Below are positions 26,304-38,459 of a stretch of DNA of 64,000 nt, in pieces (the stretch's first letter is position 1; each line of letters starts with the position of its first letter). A model generated the notes under the pieces. The model saw only the letters and a list, made by a program, of their open reading frames with translations, ran no database searches and was not told where the DNA came from. The DNA lies in the NCBI GenBank assembly GCA_900470445.1, contig UCAU01000003.1:161577-225576 (forward strand), given 5' to 3'. The stretch comes from Hyphomicrobiales bacterium. GTDB lineage: Bacteria; Pseudomonadota; Alphaproteobacteria; Rhizobiales; Devosiaceae. Position numbers and translations under genes: made by a program.

Positions 26304-27752
26304 ATGCGCTTTCCGACCATCCGCGCCGCTGCCTTGACTTTGGCGCTGCTGCTGCCTGCATCGACCCTGTTCGCGCAGGAAACCGCCCCGGCCCCCGCCG
26401 AGGAAGCTCCGGTTCCCGCCGAGCAGGCTCCCGACCAGGCACCGGCCGATCCGGCACCGGGTGGCGAACAGCCCGAACCCACGCCCGAGGAAAAGGCCGA
26501 AAAGCCGCGCGATCCGCTGGAGGTCTATGCCGATCTCAATCTGTTCGGAGAAATTTTCGACCGCATCCGCGCCGAATATGTCGATGCTCCCGACGAGCAG
26601 GAGCTGATCCGCGCCGCCATTCAGGGCATGCTGACCTCGCTCGATCCCCATTCGGGTTATCTGCCGCCCGCCGATTACGACGAAATGCGCGAGGACACCT
26701 CGGGCGAATTCGGCGGCCTGGGCATCGAAGTCACCATGGAAGACGGCATCGTCAAGGTCGTCTCCCCGATCGACGATACCCCCGCCGCCAAGGCCGGCAT
26801 CCTCGCCAATGACCTGATCGTTGCCATTGACGGCGTCTCGGTCCAAGGCATGGTGCTCGACGACGCCGTCGCCAAGATGCGTGGTCCGCTGGGCACCTCG
26901 GTGAAAATCACCATTGCCCGCGAAGGCGTGCCCGATCCGCTGGAATTCGAGCTGACCCGCGCCACCATCGCCATGCGCGCCGTGCGCTGGTCCATGGAAG
27001 GCGGAGCAGCCGAAGGCGAGGGCGATGTTGCCGTTCTGCGGCTGTCGCGCTTCTCCGAACAGGCCTTTGTCGGCATCCAACAGGCCATCAAGGACATCTA
27101 TGCCGAGCGCAAGGACGTGCCGCCCAAGGGCATCATCCTTGATCTGCGCAACAATCCGGGTGGTCTGGTCGATCAGTCGGTCTATGTCGCCGATGCCTTC
27201 CTCAAGCAGGGGGCGGTCGTGCTGACGCGTGGCCGTGTGCCCGAGGAAAGCGCCCGCTACGACGCCCAGCCCGATGCGCTCGATGCGCAACTGGCCGATG
27301 TGCCGCTGGTCGTGCTGATCAATGGCGGTTCCGCTTCGGCCTCCGAAATCGTTGCTGGCGCCCTGCAGGACCATAAGCGGGCCACCGTGGTGGGCACGCG
27401 CTCCTTCGGCAAGGGTTCGGTCCAGTCGATCATTTCGCTCGGCCCCGACGGCGCCATGCGCCTGACCACCGCGCGCTATTACACGCCGAACAACCGCTCC
27501 ATTCAGGCGCTGGGCATCACGCCCGATATCGAGATCAAGCAGACCGTTCCGGCCGAATTGCAGGGCCGTGACGAGATCATCGGTGAAGCCGGGTTGGCCG
27601 GGCACATCACGGTCGAGGGCCAGGAAGAAACCACTGTCGGCTCGTCGGTCTATGTGCCGGCCGAGAAGGCGGACGACGCCCAACTGCAATATGCCATTCG
27701 CCTGATCGATGGCGAGGAGACCAACGCGGCCTATCCGCCCAAGGCGGAATGA
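26304..27752 (+). CDS. ctpA: C-terminal processing peptidase (S41 family)
   Basis: 482-aa periplasmic serine protease. Signal peptide (LTLALLLPASTLFAQ), acidic Pro-rich linker, then DPHSGYL, a PDZ domain (about residues 130-205) and the S41 core. Catalytic Ser is in NGGSASASEIVAGAL and Lys in GTRSFGKGSVQS, the Ser-Lys dyad. Its Hyphomicrobiales homologues act in envelope maintenance. Operon with envC. Confidence 0.95.
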   Translation: MRFPTIRAAALTLALLLPASTLFAQETAPAPAEEAPVPAEQAPDQAPADPAPGGEQPEPTPEEKAEKPRDPLEVYADLNLFGEIFDRIRAEYVDAPDEQELIRAAIQGMLTSLDPHSGYLPPADYDEMREDTSGEFGGLGIEVTMEDGIVKVVSPIDDTPAAKAGILANDLIVAIDGVSVQGMVLDDAVAKMRGPLGTSVKITIAREGVPDPLEFELTRATIAMRAVRWSMEGGAAEGEGDVAVLRLSRFSEQAFVGIQQAIKDIYAERKDVPPKGIILDLRNNPGGLVDQSVYVADAFLKQGAVVLTRGRVPEESARYDAQPDALDAQLADVPLVVLINGGSASASEIVAGALQDHKRATVVGTRSFGKGSVQSIISLGPDGAMRLTTARYYTPNNRSIQALGITPDIEIKQTVPAELQGRDEIIGEAGLAGHITVEGQEETTVGSSVYVPAEKADDAQLQYAIRLIDGEETNAAYPPKAE

Positions 27753-27778
27753 GCCTGGCTTCCATGCTATGACATTGT

Positions 27779-27810
27779 GGGGCGGGACGGCTGATTCGCC
27801 GTCCCGCCCC
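27779..27810 (+). terminator. Strong hairpin after ctpA
   Basis: A 12-bp perfect GC-rich stem (GGGGCGGGACGG and complement) around an 8-nt loop starts 27 bp after the ctpA stop. Only a short T4 occurs a few bases later, so it may be a partial terminator that lowers yibQ-rppH expression relative to envC-ctpA. Confidence 0.6.
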
Positions 27811-27836
27811 ATGGCTTTTCAAGCGGGACTTTTTCG

Positions 27837-28958
27837 ATGGCCAATGATCTCAGCACGCCGCTGACCGGCCGCAAGCGTAAGCCTGGGGAAACTGGTCGCG
27901 GTTTTCCTGTGGCGCGGGTGCTGTTCGCCATCATCGCGCTGATCGGCATCGGCTTCGTGCTGCGCCTGGTCCTCGCCAATGATCCCAATGGCGGCCGCCC
28001 CAGCCAGGAAGTGGCCATCACCTCGACCCGCAATTCCAATCAAGTGGCCAATGCGGTAGCCACCGGCCCGGCCACCATCACCGCCGATCCGCAGCAATAT
28101 CCCGCCGGCGGCACTATCCCCACGACCGGTGCCGATGTGCCCGCCAGTGCAAGCCAGCCTGACGCTTTCGGCGCGCTGTCCGATCTCAGCGAAGAAACCG
28201 CCAACGGCCCCATTCCGCGTATTGCCAGCGACGGCCGCACGCCCTTTGCCACCTATTCGCGGCCCAGCATGGCGCCCACGGGCCTGCCCAAGGTGGCCAT
28301 CATCGTCAGCGGCCTGGGCATTAACGAGCAGGGCTCGCTCGACGCCATCGAACGCCTGCCGCCCGATGTCACGCTGGCTTTCGCTCCCTACGGCAAGACG
28401 CTGAACAATAGTGTGGCAGCCGCCCGCAGCAGCGGCCACGAAATCCTGCTCGAAATTCCGCTCGAGCCCTTCGATTACCCGCAGAACGATCCCGGCCCGC
28501 AGACGCTGCTGACCGGGGAGACCCCGCGCGCCAATCTCGACAAACTGTTCTGGCTCATGGCCCGTTTTGGCGGCTATGCCGGGGTGATCAACAATATGGG
28601 CGCCCGCTTCACCGCCTCTGCGGCCGATTTCTCGCCCATCATGGAAGAGCTTGGCGCCCGCGGACTGGGCTATATCGATGATGGCTCATCCAATCGTTCG
28701 GTCGCCCCGCAATTGGCCGCTGGCAACAAGGTGCCGTTTTCGCGCGTCGATGCGATGATCGACGCCAATCCCTCCCAGCAATCCATTCTCGCAGCGCTTA
28801 CCAGCCTTGAGGCCAAGGCGGTGGAGAACGGTCACGCAATTGGTATTGTCAGCGCCCTGCCCATATCGGTAGCGGCGGTCGCCGAATGGTCGGCCGCCCT
28901 GGAAAGCAAGGGGCTCGTGCTGGTGCCCGCCAGCGCCCTGATGAAACAAGCAGAGTAA
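27837..28958 (+). CDS. Divergent polysaccharide deacetylase family protein (YibQ-like)
   Basis: 373 aa. A cytoplasmic basic stretch and one transmembrane helix (ARVLFAIIALIGIGFVLRLVL) anchor a periplasmic NodB-like barrel: KVAIIVSGLGINEQGSLDAI, PPDVTLAFAPYG, HEILLEIPLEP and GFV-type YIDDGSSNRS. The first catalytic Asp pair of true deacetylases is reduced to VSGLG here. In E. coli the homologue yibQ is next to envC, so the context agrees. Activity unknown. Confidence 0.88.
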   Translation: MANDLSTPLTGRKRKPGETGRGFPVARVLFAIIALIGIGFVLRLVLANDPNGGRPSQEVAITSTRNSNQVANAVATGPATITADPQQYPAGGTIPTTGADVPASASQPDAFGALSDLSEETANGPIPRIASDGRTPFATYSRPSMAPTGLPKVAIIVSGLGINEQGSLDAIERLPPDVTLAFAPYGKTLNNSVAAARSSGHEILLEIPLEPFDYPQNDPGPQTLLTGETPRANLDKLFWLMARFGGYAGVINNMGARFTASAADFSPIMEELGARGLGYIDDGSSNRSVAPQLAAGNKVPFSRVDAMIDANPSQQSILAALTSLEAKAVENGHAIGIVSALPISVAAVAEWSAALESKGLVLVPASALMKQAE

Positions 28959-28963
28959 ATGTG

Positions 28964-29500
28964 ATGACCAAGGCCCTAGACCGCCAAGCCATGCCCTATC
29001 GCGACTGTGTTGGTGTCGCCGTTTTCAATCATGAGGGCAATGTCTTCATTGGCCGCCGCAAGCCCGAGGACGATCCCGAGGATTCTGCCGAACGCGGCGC
29101 CCCCTGGCAAATGCCGCAGGGCGGCATCGACAAGGGCGAGGACCCGCTGCGCGCCGCCCTGCGCGAACTGCACGAGGAAACCAATATCACCGCGGTGAGC
29201 CTGCTCGCCGAAGCGCCGGAATGGATTTATTACGATCTGCCCGACGATGCGCTGGGCATTGCCCTCAAGGGCAAGTATCGCGGCCAGCGCCAGCGCTGGT
29301 TTGCCTTCGCCTTTACCGGCCAGGATAGCGAAATCGATGTCGAAACCCCTGTCGGTGGCAAATATCCAGCCGAGTTCGACGCCTGGCGCTGGGAAAAGCT
29401 GACCCGCACACCAAGCCTGATCGTCCCCTTCAAGAAGGACGCCTATGACAAGGTCGTCGAGGCCTTTGCCGATATTCCCCAGCGCTTCACCCACGCATAG
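28964..29500 (+). CDS. rppH: RNA pyrophosphohydrolase RppH
   Basis: 178-aa Nudix enzyme that removes pyrophosphate from mRNA 5' ends, starting decay. The Nudix box is at about residues 51-73: MPQGGIDKGEDPLRAALREL followed by HEETN. The usual Gly near its end is Asn, common in alphaproteobacterial RppH. RYRDCVGVA-like N-terminus (PYRDCVGVAVFN) and YDLPDD, GQRQRWFAF support RppH. It begins 5 bp after the deacetylase-like gene. Confidence 0.94.
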   Translation: MTKALDRQAMPYRDCVGVAVFNHEGNVFIGRRKPEDDPEDSAERGAPWQMPQGGIDKGEDPLRAALRELHEETNITAVSLLAEAPEWIYYDLPDDALGIALKGKYRGQRQRWFAFAFTGQDSEIDVETPVGGKYPAEFDAWRWEKLTRTPSLIVPFKKDAYDKVVEAFADIPQRFTHA

Positions 29501-29509
29501 ACTGGCGCC

Positions 29510-30196
29510 ATGAAAACCATCGGCCTGATCGGCGGCATGAGCTGGGAATCCACCGCCCACTATTATCGCGTGCTCAACCAGGAGACCGCCACCCGGCTCG
29601 GTGGTCTCCATTCCGCGCCGCTGATCGTGCATTCGGTGGATTTCGCCCCCATTGCCGAGATGCAATCGGCCGGCGACTGGGACGGCGCGGGCCGCCAATT
29701 GGCCGAAATCGCCAAGGGGCTGGAACGCGCCGGTGCCGAAATCATCGGGCTGGCGACCAACACCATGCATGTGGTGGCCGATGCCATCACAGCTGATCTC
29801 TCCGTGCCGTTCATCCATATCGCCGACCCCACCAGCGATGCGCTGCTGGCCGATGGCTTCACGACAGTGGGCCTGCTGGGCACGCGCTTCACCATGGAAA
29901 TGGGCTTTTACCGCGATCGCCTGGCGGCACACGGCATCACTTCGCTGATCCCCGAAGTCGACCGCACCAATCTCAACGGCATCATCTATGAAGAGCTGTG
30001 TCGGGGCATCGTGCGCGAGGAATCCCGTCGCATCTATCTCACCGCCATCGAACGCCTCGCCGCCCGTGGCGCTGAAGCCGTGATCCTGGGCTGCACCGAA
30101 ATCGGCATGCTGATCGATGATTCCGTCAGCCCGCTACCGACATTCGACACCACGGACCTGCACGCCAAGGCGCTCGTCAGCGCAGCTCTGGCCTAG
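29510..30196 (+). CDS. Aspartate/glutamate racemase family protein
   Basis: 228 aa, PLP-independent amino-acid racemase fold. [20 protein letters not shown] at the N-terminus, [11 protein letters not shown] in the first half and [11 protein letters not shown] in the second. The second catalytic position is Cys (GCTE); the first is Thr (TNT) rather than Cys, as in the YgeA-type branch. Its stop codon overlaps the stop of the convergent chemoreceptor in the tetranucleotide CTAG. Substrate uncertain. Confidence 0.88.
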   Translation: MKTIGLIGGMSWESTAHYYRVLNQETATRLGGLHSAPLIVHSVDFAPIAEMQSAGDWDGAGRQLAEIAKGLERAGAEIIGLATNTMHVVADAITADLSVPFIHIADPTSDALLADGFTTVGLLGTRFTMEMGFYRDRLAAHGITSLIPEVDRTNLNGIIYEELCRGIVREESRRIYLTAIERLAARGAEAVILGCTEIGMLIDDSVSPLPTFDTTDLHAKALVSAALA

Positions 30197-32346
30197 GCGG
30201 CGCGCAGGCTGCCCTGTTCGGCCGCCGGCTTGCTCAGCACGAACACATCCACCAGCCCGTCGAGACTCTGCGCCTGCGCCTCGGTCTGCTCGATCGCCGC
30301 GTTGATCTCCTCGACCAGCGCCGCATTGTGCTGGGTCATTTCATCGAGCGTCCGCACGGCCGTCGACACTTCATCGATGGACGACGCCTGCTCGCCACTG
30401 GCCTGCGCGATGGCCTCGACCAGTTCGCTATTAGCTTGCACGGCCTCCAGCATCATCTGCAACCGGCTCGCTGCATCCGAGACCAGCCCGGAGCCACCGC
30501 GAACCTCATTGGCCGACTGCTCGACCAGTGCCTTGACGTCGGCCGAAGCGCTAGCCGCCGACTGCGCCAACCGCCGCACTTCGACCGCCACCACCGCAAA
30601 GCCACGCCCCGCCTCCCCAGCCCGCGCCGCTTCCACCGAAGCGTTTAGCGCCAGAAGATTGGTCTGGAAGGCAATGTCATCGATCATGCCGATAATGTTG
30701 GAAATCTTGGCCGAGGATTGGGTGATCCGCTCCATGGCCGCATTGGCATTGCTCATCACCGCGCCGCTTTCGGCCGCCGTGAGCGCCACAGCGCGAGCCT
30801 TGCCCGCCGCATCGCGCGCCATGCTGGCATTGCCCGCCACAGTGCCCGCCAGGGCCTCCATGGCCGCCGCGGTCTGCTCGATGGTTGCGGCCTGCCGCGT
30901 CGTGCGTTCGGACAGGTCATTAGCGCCGGAAAGGATTTCTCCCGTCGCCAACCGCAAGGCCCGCGAAGTCTGCTGCAATTGCCCCACCACCTCGGCAAAG
31001 CGCGACACCGTGCCATTGAGCGCATGGCGCAGGTCTTCGAACTGCGGCTCGAACGGCACATCGATGCTGGCCGTCAGGTCGCCCTCCGCCAATTGCGCCA
31101 GCCCCGCCCCCACAGCCGCGACAGCCTGCTTGCGCGCGGTCACATCGGTAGCGAACTGCACGATCTTGTAGGGCACGCCATCGACCCCAACGATGGGGCT
31201 GAACGTGCTTTGAATCCAAACTTCGTGGCCATCGCGGGTACGGCGACGATATTCGCCCGCCTTGAACTGCCCGGCGGCAAGATCGAGCCAGAATTGCCGA
31301 TAAGCCATCGACGCAGGATCAACGCCAAACAGGAACAGCGCATTGGGCTGCCCTAGCACCTCCTCGCGCTGATACCCCACCAGATCGAGAAAATTCTGGT
31401 TGGCGGCCAGGATCTCGCCCTCCAGCGAAAATTCCGCCACCATTTGCGACATGGAAATCGCGTTGAGCTGGCCGGTGTGGTCGGCCGCTTCCGCCAGATG
31501 CCGGCCCGTTTCGGCGCCCAGTTCGGCGACCCGCTGCCCATTGCGGCGGAACACCTCCACCGCCTTGGCCATGGCGCCGATTTCATTGCGTCGCTCGGTA
31601 TAAGGCACTTCGGCATCGAGCGCGCCGGCGGCAATGGCATTCATCACCGCCGACAGCCGCGGAATGGGCCGGGTCAACAGCCGCGACAGCAGCAGCGCCA
31701 GCGCCCCAATCACCAGCAGCACGGCCCCACCAACCGCCAATAGCATGGTCAGCGAACGCCCCACCACCGCCTCGATCGGCGCCCGAGCGACCGCCACCAT
31801 CAGCGCCCCGATCACTGTGCCGTCAGCCATGGTGATCGGCTGATGCAGCAGGAAATAGCCAATGCCGTCGATGAGGGCTTCGCTATGGACGGCCTGGTTG
31901 GCCATCATCGAGGCAAACAGCGGCGTTCCGGCGACGATGGGTGTATCCAGCCGCTCCCCACTGCCCTGCACAAGACTTGTCGTGCCGGTCACGAAATCAG
32001 GGCTGACTTCCGTATTGTACACATAGATTGACACATCTTGTCCCGTCACGCGGGCGATAGTGTCGATGACGTCATTGGTGCGGAACCGCGGCATGGATCG
32101 CATCACGAGACCCGTCACATTGCCCGTCTCGTCCGCCACCACTTCGAGGCTGGGCAGATTGACCTGCAGGATTTCCGCGCTGATCCGGGTGGCGCTGGCG
32201 ACTTCCTTGGCCGCATCCTCGCTGGCCGAATTGGAGAGGCTTATGAACAATCCCACCAGAACTGCCAGCACGGCGATGGCAATCGAGCCGATCGCCATGG
32301 CGGCAATGGCAAATGTCAGTCGCAGATGACCCAGAGCAGCGCCCAT
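30193..32346 (-). CDS. Methyl-accepting chemotaxis protein with PAS domain
   Basis: 717-aa chemoreceptor. TM1 ([20 protein letters not shown], about residues 8-30), a periplasmic single Cache-like region (about 35-200; [19 protein letters not shown]), TM2 (about 205-235), HAMP, a cytoplasmic PAS domain ([20 protein letters not shown], about 305-420), a second HAMP-like stretch, and the MCP signalling hairpin ([20 protein letters not shown] ... [20 protein letters not shown]). The ATG at 32346 with GGGGG 7 nt upstream is chosen over the longer open frame. No che genes are nearby. Confidence 0.93.
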   Translation of the reverse strand: MGAALGHLRLTFAIAAMAIGSIAIAVLAVLVGLFISLSNSASEDAAKEVASATRISAEILQVNLPSLEVVADETGNVTGLVMRSMPRFRTNDVIDTIARVTGQDVSIYVYNTEVSPDFVTGTTSLVQGSGERLDTPIVAGTPLFASMMANQAVHSEALIDGIGYFLLHQPITMADGTVIGALMVAVARAPIEAVVGRSLTMLLAVGGAVLLVIGALALLLSRLLTRPIPRLSAVMNAIAAGALDAEVPYTERRNEIGAMAKAVEVFRRNGQRVAELGAETGRHLAEAADHTGQLNAISMSQMVAEFSLEGEILAANQNFLDLVGYQREEVLGQPNALFLFGVDPASMAYRQFWLDLAAGQFKAGEYRRRTRDGHEVWIQSTFSPIVGVDGVPYKIVQFATDVTARKQAVAAVGAGLAQLAEGDLTASIDVPFEPQFEDLRHALNGTVSRFAEVVGQLQQTSRALRLATGEILSGANDLSERTTRQAATIEQTAAAMEALAGTVAGNASMARDAAGKARAVALTAAESGAVMSNANAAMERITQSSAKISNIIGMIDDIAFQTNLLALNASVEAARAGEAGRGFAVVAVEVRRLAQSAASASADVKALVEQSANEVRGGSGLVSDAASRLQMMLEAVQANSELVEAIAQASGEQASSIDEVSTAVRTLDEMTQHNAALVEEINAAIEQTEAQAQSLDGLVDVFVLSKPAAEQGSLRAA

Positions 32347-32503
32347 GAAATACCCCCAAATATCAGCGTTCCAGCCTGGCCGGAATGCCGCTTCGACAGC
32401 AGAGTGGCGGCAGTTTATTAATCGCGCGTTTAAATATGCATAATTCTCAATGCTATCAAAGACTTGCCTATATTTTGAGCAAGAACGGCTAAACTTGACC
32501 CGC

Positions 32504-32537
32504 AAAACAAAACAGCCGCCTCCAGGGGAGACGGCTG
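32504..32537 (-). terminator. Rho-independent terminator of the atp operon
   Basis: Minus-strand stem CAGCCGTCTCC / GGAGGCGGCTG (11 bp with one mismatch) and 3-nt loop is followed by TTTTGTTTTG, 58 bp after the atpC stop. Confidence 0.85.
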
Positions 32538-32594
32538 CTGAGAATTGCGCGAGCACTCTATCGCTGTAACCGCCGGAGGCCCGGCAGACGCGGC

Positions 32595-33020
32595 TTAATG
32601 AATATGCGTACCGTTGATCTGGCCAGCTTCGATGGCCAGGTTCAGCAGGCCATTGACCAGAACCTGCGCATAGGACTTGTCATCCGGCGTCTGGGCGCGG
32701 GCGAGTTCTTCCTCGGCAGCCCGAATTTCGGCCTGCAGGTCGCCCTTGTCGAATTCATGGAACGGAGAGGCCTCTTCAGCCAGGATCGTCAGCCCTTCGG
32801 TGGACACGTCGGCAAAACCGCCGCGCACGAAATACACCTTGGACGTGCCATTGGTCTCGGTCACGGTGATGAAGCCGAGACGCAGCGTGGTCATGAACGG
32901 GGCATGATCGCTCATCACGGTGAAATAGCCTTCCGTGCCCGGAACGGTGACCGAGGTCACGACTTCCGACAGCACCAGCCGCTCGGGCGACACGATCTCG
33001 ATCTTGAGGCCTTCAGCCAT
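32595..33020 (-). CDS. atpC: ATP synthase F1 epsilon subunit
   Basis: 141 aa. N-terminal beta-sandwich ([48 protein letters not shown]) and a C-terminal helical part rich in Glu/Ala ([15 protein letters not shown]). It is the last gene of the F1 operon, 84 bp after atpD. Couples rotation to gamma and may inhibit hydrolysis. Confidence 0.96.
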   Translation of the reverse strand: MAEGLKIEIVSPERLVLSEVVTSVTVPGTEGYFTVMSDHAPFMTTLRLGFITVTETNGTSKVYFVRGGFADVSTEGLTILAEEASPFHEFDKGDLQAEIRAAEEELARAQTPDDKSYAQVLVNGLLNLAIEAGQINGTHIH

Positions 33021-33103
33021 TTTTTTGGTCCCTTAGCGGAGCGAACCCATCACTGGGCCTGGGCAGCGGGCCCGCCGCGAACGACGAGCCCAAGTGGCAA
33101 AAA

Positions 33104-34558
<1,455 letters not shown>

Positions 34559-34567
34559 CTAGGGTGC

Positions 34568-35455
34568 TTAGAGCGCTTCCGCGCCCGAAATGATTTCGAT
34601 GAGTTCTTTGGTGATCTGGGCCTGGCGCTGGCGGTTATAGCTCAGCTGCAGCTTGCCGATCATTTCGCCGGCGTTCCGCGTCGCATTGTCCATGGCGGAC
34701 ATCTGCGCGCCATAGAACGAGGCGCCATTTTCGAGCAAAGCGCGGAAGATCTGCACGCTGATATTGCGCGGCAGCAGGTCTTCAACGATGGCTTCTTCGC
34801 TCGGCTCGTATTCATAGGGCACGGTGGAGGCGGCACTTGCACCTTCCCCCTCGGCCTTTTCGATTTTTGCCGGGATGATCTGCAGCGCCGTCGGCACCTG
34901 GCTGATCACCGAGTTGAACTTGGCAAAGAACAGCGTTGCCACGTCGAACTCGCCGGCCGCAAACAGGGCCTGCACCTTTTCCGAGATCAGCGCCGCCTGG
35001 GCGAAGCCGATCGTCTTGATTTCACGGAAGCTGACCGTCTCGATGATGAGATTGGGATATTGGCGCTTCAGAATATCATTGCCCTTGCGGCCAACGGTCA
35101 GGATCTTGACCGTCTTGCCTTGGCTGAGCAGCTTGGCGGCGTGGTCGCGCGCCAGACGGGCGATGGACGAATTGAAACCACCCGCCAGCCCGCGCTCGCC
35201 GGTCGCCACCACCAGCAGATGCACCTGGTCCTTGCCGGTTCCGGCCAGCAGCACCGGAGCGCCCGACTGACCTTCATAGACCGATGCCAGGCTCGCCAGC
35301 ACCTTGCCCATGCGCTCGGCATAGGGACGCGCGGCCTCGGCGGCATCCTGGGCACGGCGCAGCTTAGCCGCCGCAACCATCTGCATGGCCTTGGTGATCT
35401 TTTGCGTCGATTTGACCGAATCGATCCGGTTCTTGAGGTCCTTTAGCGACGGCAT
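34568..35455 (-). CDS. atpG: ATP synthase F1 gamma subunit
   Basis: 295-aa rotor shaft. [22 protein letters not shown] at the N-terminus and [34 protein letters not shown] at the C-terminus form the coiled coil; the middle is the Rossmann-like foot with an Ala/Glu-rich insert ([14 protein letters not shown]). Sits between atpA and atpD. Confidence 0.98.
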   Translation of the reverse strand: MPSLKDLKNRIDSVKSTQKITKAMQMVAAAKLRRAQDAAEAARPYAERMGKVLASLASVYEGQSGAPVLLAGTGKDQVHLLVVATGERGLAGGFNSSIARLARDHAAKLLSQGKTVKILTVGRKGNDILKRQYPNLIIETVSFREIKTIGFAQAALISEKVQALFAAGEFDVATLFFAKFNSVISQVPTALQIIPAKIEKAEGEGASAASTVPYEYEPSEEAIVEDLLPRNISVQIFRALLENGASFYGAQMSAMDNATRNAGEMIGKLQLSYNRQRQAQITKELIEIISGAEAL

Positions 35456-35520
35456 CTGCCTATCGTCTCCTTGGGCCTTGAAGCGCGACCGGCGAACCGG
35501 TCACGCGCCAGACAACGTTA

Positions 35521-37056
<1,536 letters not shown>

Positions 37057-37617
37057 TTATCCGACCTCTTTCATGGCGATCTTCATCGCGGTCAATTTCG
37101 TCTTGAGCGAAGAGTCGATCATCTGCGATCCGACCTTCACCTGAAGGCCCCCGATCAGCGAGGTATCGACGAACTGGTTGAGCGTAACGGTCTTGCCGAT
37201 CTTGGCCTTCAGCGTTGCGGCCAGCGATTTCACCTGTTCGGCGGTGAGCGGCGCAGCCGAGGTCACATCGGCAGACACTTCGCCACGCGCCGCGGCCGCC
37301 AGCTCGCGGAAGCCAGCAATGATGGCATCGAGCGCGAACAGCCGGCCATTCTTGGCCACAAGGCGCAGGAAATTGGCGATCAGATCTGAGGTCTTGGCCT
37401 TGGCCAGCAATGCGTCAAGCGCATGCGCCTTGGTATCGGCGGTTATCACCGGCGAGCGCAGGAAGCGGGAAAAATCCTGGCTTTCCCCGATCAGGCGGGA
37501 AACGTCGGACAGGGATGTCTCAACGGATGCCAATTGGTTCTCGCTCTGGGCGAGATCGAACAACGCCGACGCATATGGCCGCGCGATCTGGGTAAGCACT
37601 GAATTCTGCGCTGCCAA
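37057..37617 (-). CDS. atpH: ATP synthase F1 delta subunit
   Basis: 186-aa stator subunit linking the F1 head to the b stalk. Six-helix N-terminal domain (IARPYASALFDLAQSENQL) and the conserved C-terminal VDTSLIGGLQVKVGSQMIDSSL. The only possible start is a TTG at 37617; no in-frame ATG or GTG precedes it before a stop. GAGGG lies about 13 nt upstream. First gene of the operon; the F0 genes are not here, as usual for this order. Confidence 0.95.
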   Translation of the reverse strand: MAAQNSVLTQIARPYASALFDLAQSENQLASVETSLSDVSRLIGESQDFSRFLRSPVITADTKAHALDALLAKAKTSDLIANFLRLVAKNGRLFALDAIIAGFRELAAAARGEVSADVTSAAPLTAEQVKSLAATLKAKIGKTVTLNQFVDTSLIGGLQVKVGSQMIDSSLKTKLTAMKIAMKEVG

Positions 37618-37746
37618 TGCCGCATCACCCTCTTGGTTGCCTGCCTGACGATCCGCCCCATTTCATGTCGAGAAACCGGGCGGTCGTTGACGCTTGTTCT
37701 TATCTGGAAAAGGAGCCGTCCGGAGGCCCCTTTAAGGTCGCGCTGG

Positions 37747-37775
37747 CTCTAGCACAAGGCCCAAGCGCCACGCAA
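37747..37775 (-). promoter_or_regulatory. Possible promoter of atpHAGDC
   Basis: Minus strand TTGCGT and CTAGAG with a 17-nt spacer, about 130 nt before atpH. Matches the alphaproteobacterial sigma-70 pattern loosely. Confidence 0.35.
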
Positions 37776-37861
37776 GGCTTGGCGGCGCGATTCAAAGGCG
37801 GCGAAAATGTCGCAGGGTACAACGTTCCACGGCAAGACTACCGCGACCGTGTCCCTAAAAC

Positions 37862-38143
37862 CTAAGCCGACTTTTTCTGATCCTTCAGACTCTGTGCCAA
37901 AACCGCATTCATCCGCGTCTGCCAGCCCGGCCCACCGGCCTTGAAGGCATCCACCACATCAGGGTCCAGCCGCAGGCTGACCGAAACCTTGGGGGCTTCG
38001 GATTTCGGGCGGCCAGGCATGGGCAGACCGCGCTCGGCAAAAAATTGCTTTGCAGGGATGGACCGCCGCATAGCCTCTTCCGTCAATTCGGGATTTTCTT
38101 CGTCCGGAACGCCATAGATGCGCTCACTCTTCCTTTTTGCCAT
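37862..38143 (-). CDS. brnA: BrnA-type antitoxin
   Basis: 93-aa antitoxin. MAKRKSERIYGVPDEENPELT then the BrnA block KVSVSLRLDPDVVDAFKAGGPGWQTRMNAVL, a ribbon-helix-helix-like DNA-binding region at the C-terminus. It overlaps the upstream toxin by 20 nt. BrnA represses its own operon in known cases; a 22-bp palindrome at 38438 is the likely site. Confidence 0.93.
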   Translation of the reverse strand: MAKRKSERIYGVPDEENPELTEEAMRRSIPAKQFFAERGLPMPGRPKSEAPKVSVSLRLDPDVVDAFKAGGPGWQTRMNAVLAQSLKDQKKSA

Positions 38144-38399
38144 AGCGCCTATGTTCCTTCCTGTTGAACGGCCGAATACTGATTACTCGGATCGCCGCTA
38201 CGCGAAACGTGAAAACAATCGAATAACCCTGGCCGTCCGCAGCAACACCGCGTGCAAGGAAGCGAGCCTCGCCGTAGTCGGTCCGGTCATCGCGCTCAAT
38301 TATTGCATCAGACCAGTCAAAGGTCCTGACAAGCTCAAAGTCGACACCGTGCTTGGCGCGATTGCTTGAATTCTTCGCCTCGTCCCATTCGAAATCCAT
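38124..38399 (-). CDS. brnT: BrnT-type ribonuclease toxin
   Basis: 91-aa RNase toxin. MDFEWDEAKNSSNRAKHGVDFE is the BrnT signature, followed by DDRTDYGEARF and IRVISIRPFNRKEHRRYGK. Toxin-first order with the antitoxin overlapping downstream is the BrnTA arrangement. The pair sits between the atp operon and priA, on the same strand as both. Confidence 0.94.
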   Translation of the reverse strand: MDFEWDEAKNSSNRAKHGVDFELVRTFDWSDAIIERDDRTDYGEARFLARGVAADGQGYSIVFTFRVAAIRVISIRPFNRKEHRRYGKKEE

Positions 38400-38410
38400 C
38401 GAGCCCCCTC

Positions 38411-38439
38411 AATGTAGTCGTCTGAACGCGTTTCGTCAA
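38411..38439 (-). promoter_or_regulatory. Promoter of brnT-brnA
   Basis: Minus strand TTGACG (38439-38434) and TACATT (38416-38411) are separated by 17 nt, about 12 nt before the brnT ATG, so the message has a very short leader. The -35 overlaps the palindrome at 38438. Confidence 0.6.
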
Positions 38440-38459
38440 TTTTCGTATATACAAAAATT
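38438..38459. promoter_or_regulatory. Probable BrnA operator
   Basis: A 22-bp palindrome, AATTTT-c-GTATATAC-a-AAAATT, with only the central flanking pair mismatched. It overlaps the -35 box of brnTA and the stop codon of priA, well placed for autorepression. Confidence 0.65.

Noticed and set aside
32400..32440. CtrA-like TTAA pair before the chemoreceptor
   Set aside because: TTAA halves are 8 bp apart, off consensus; AT-rich promoter DNA explains it.
37617..37865. 82-aa open frame in the gap upstream of atpH
   Set aside because: No ribosome site, no family resemblance, and it covers the likely atp promoter.
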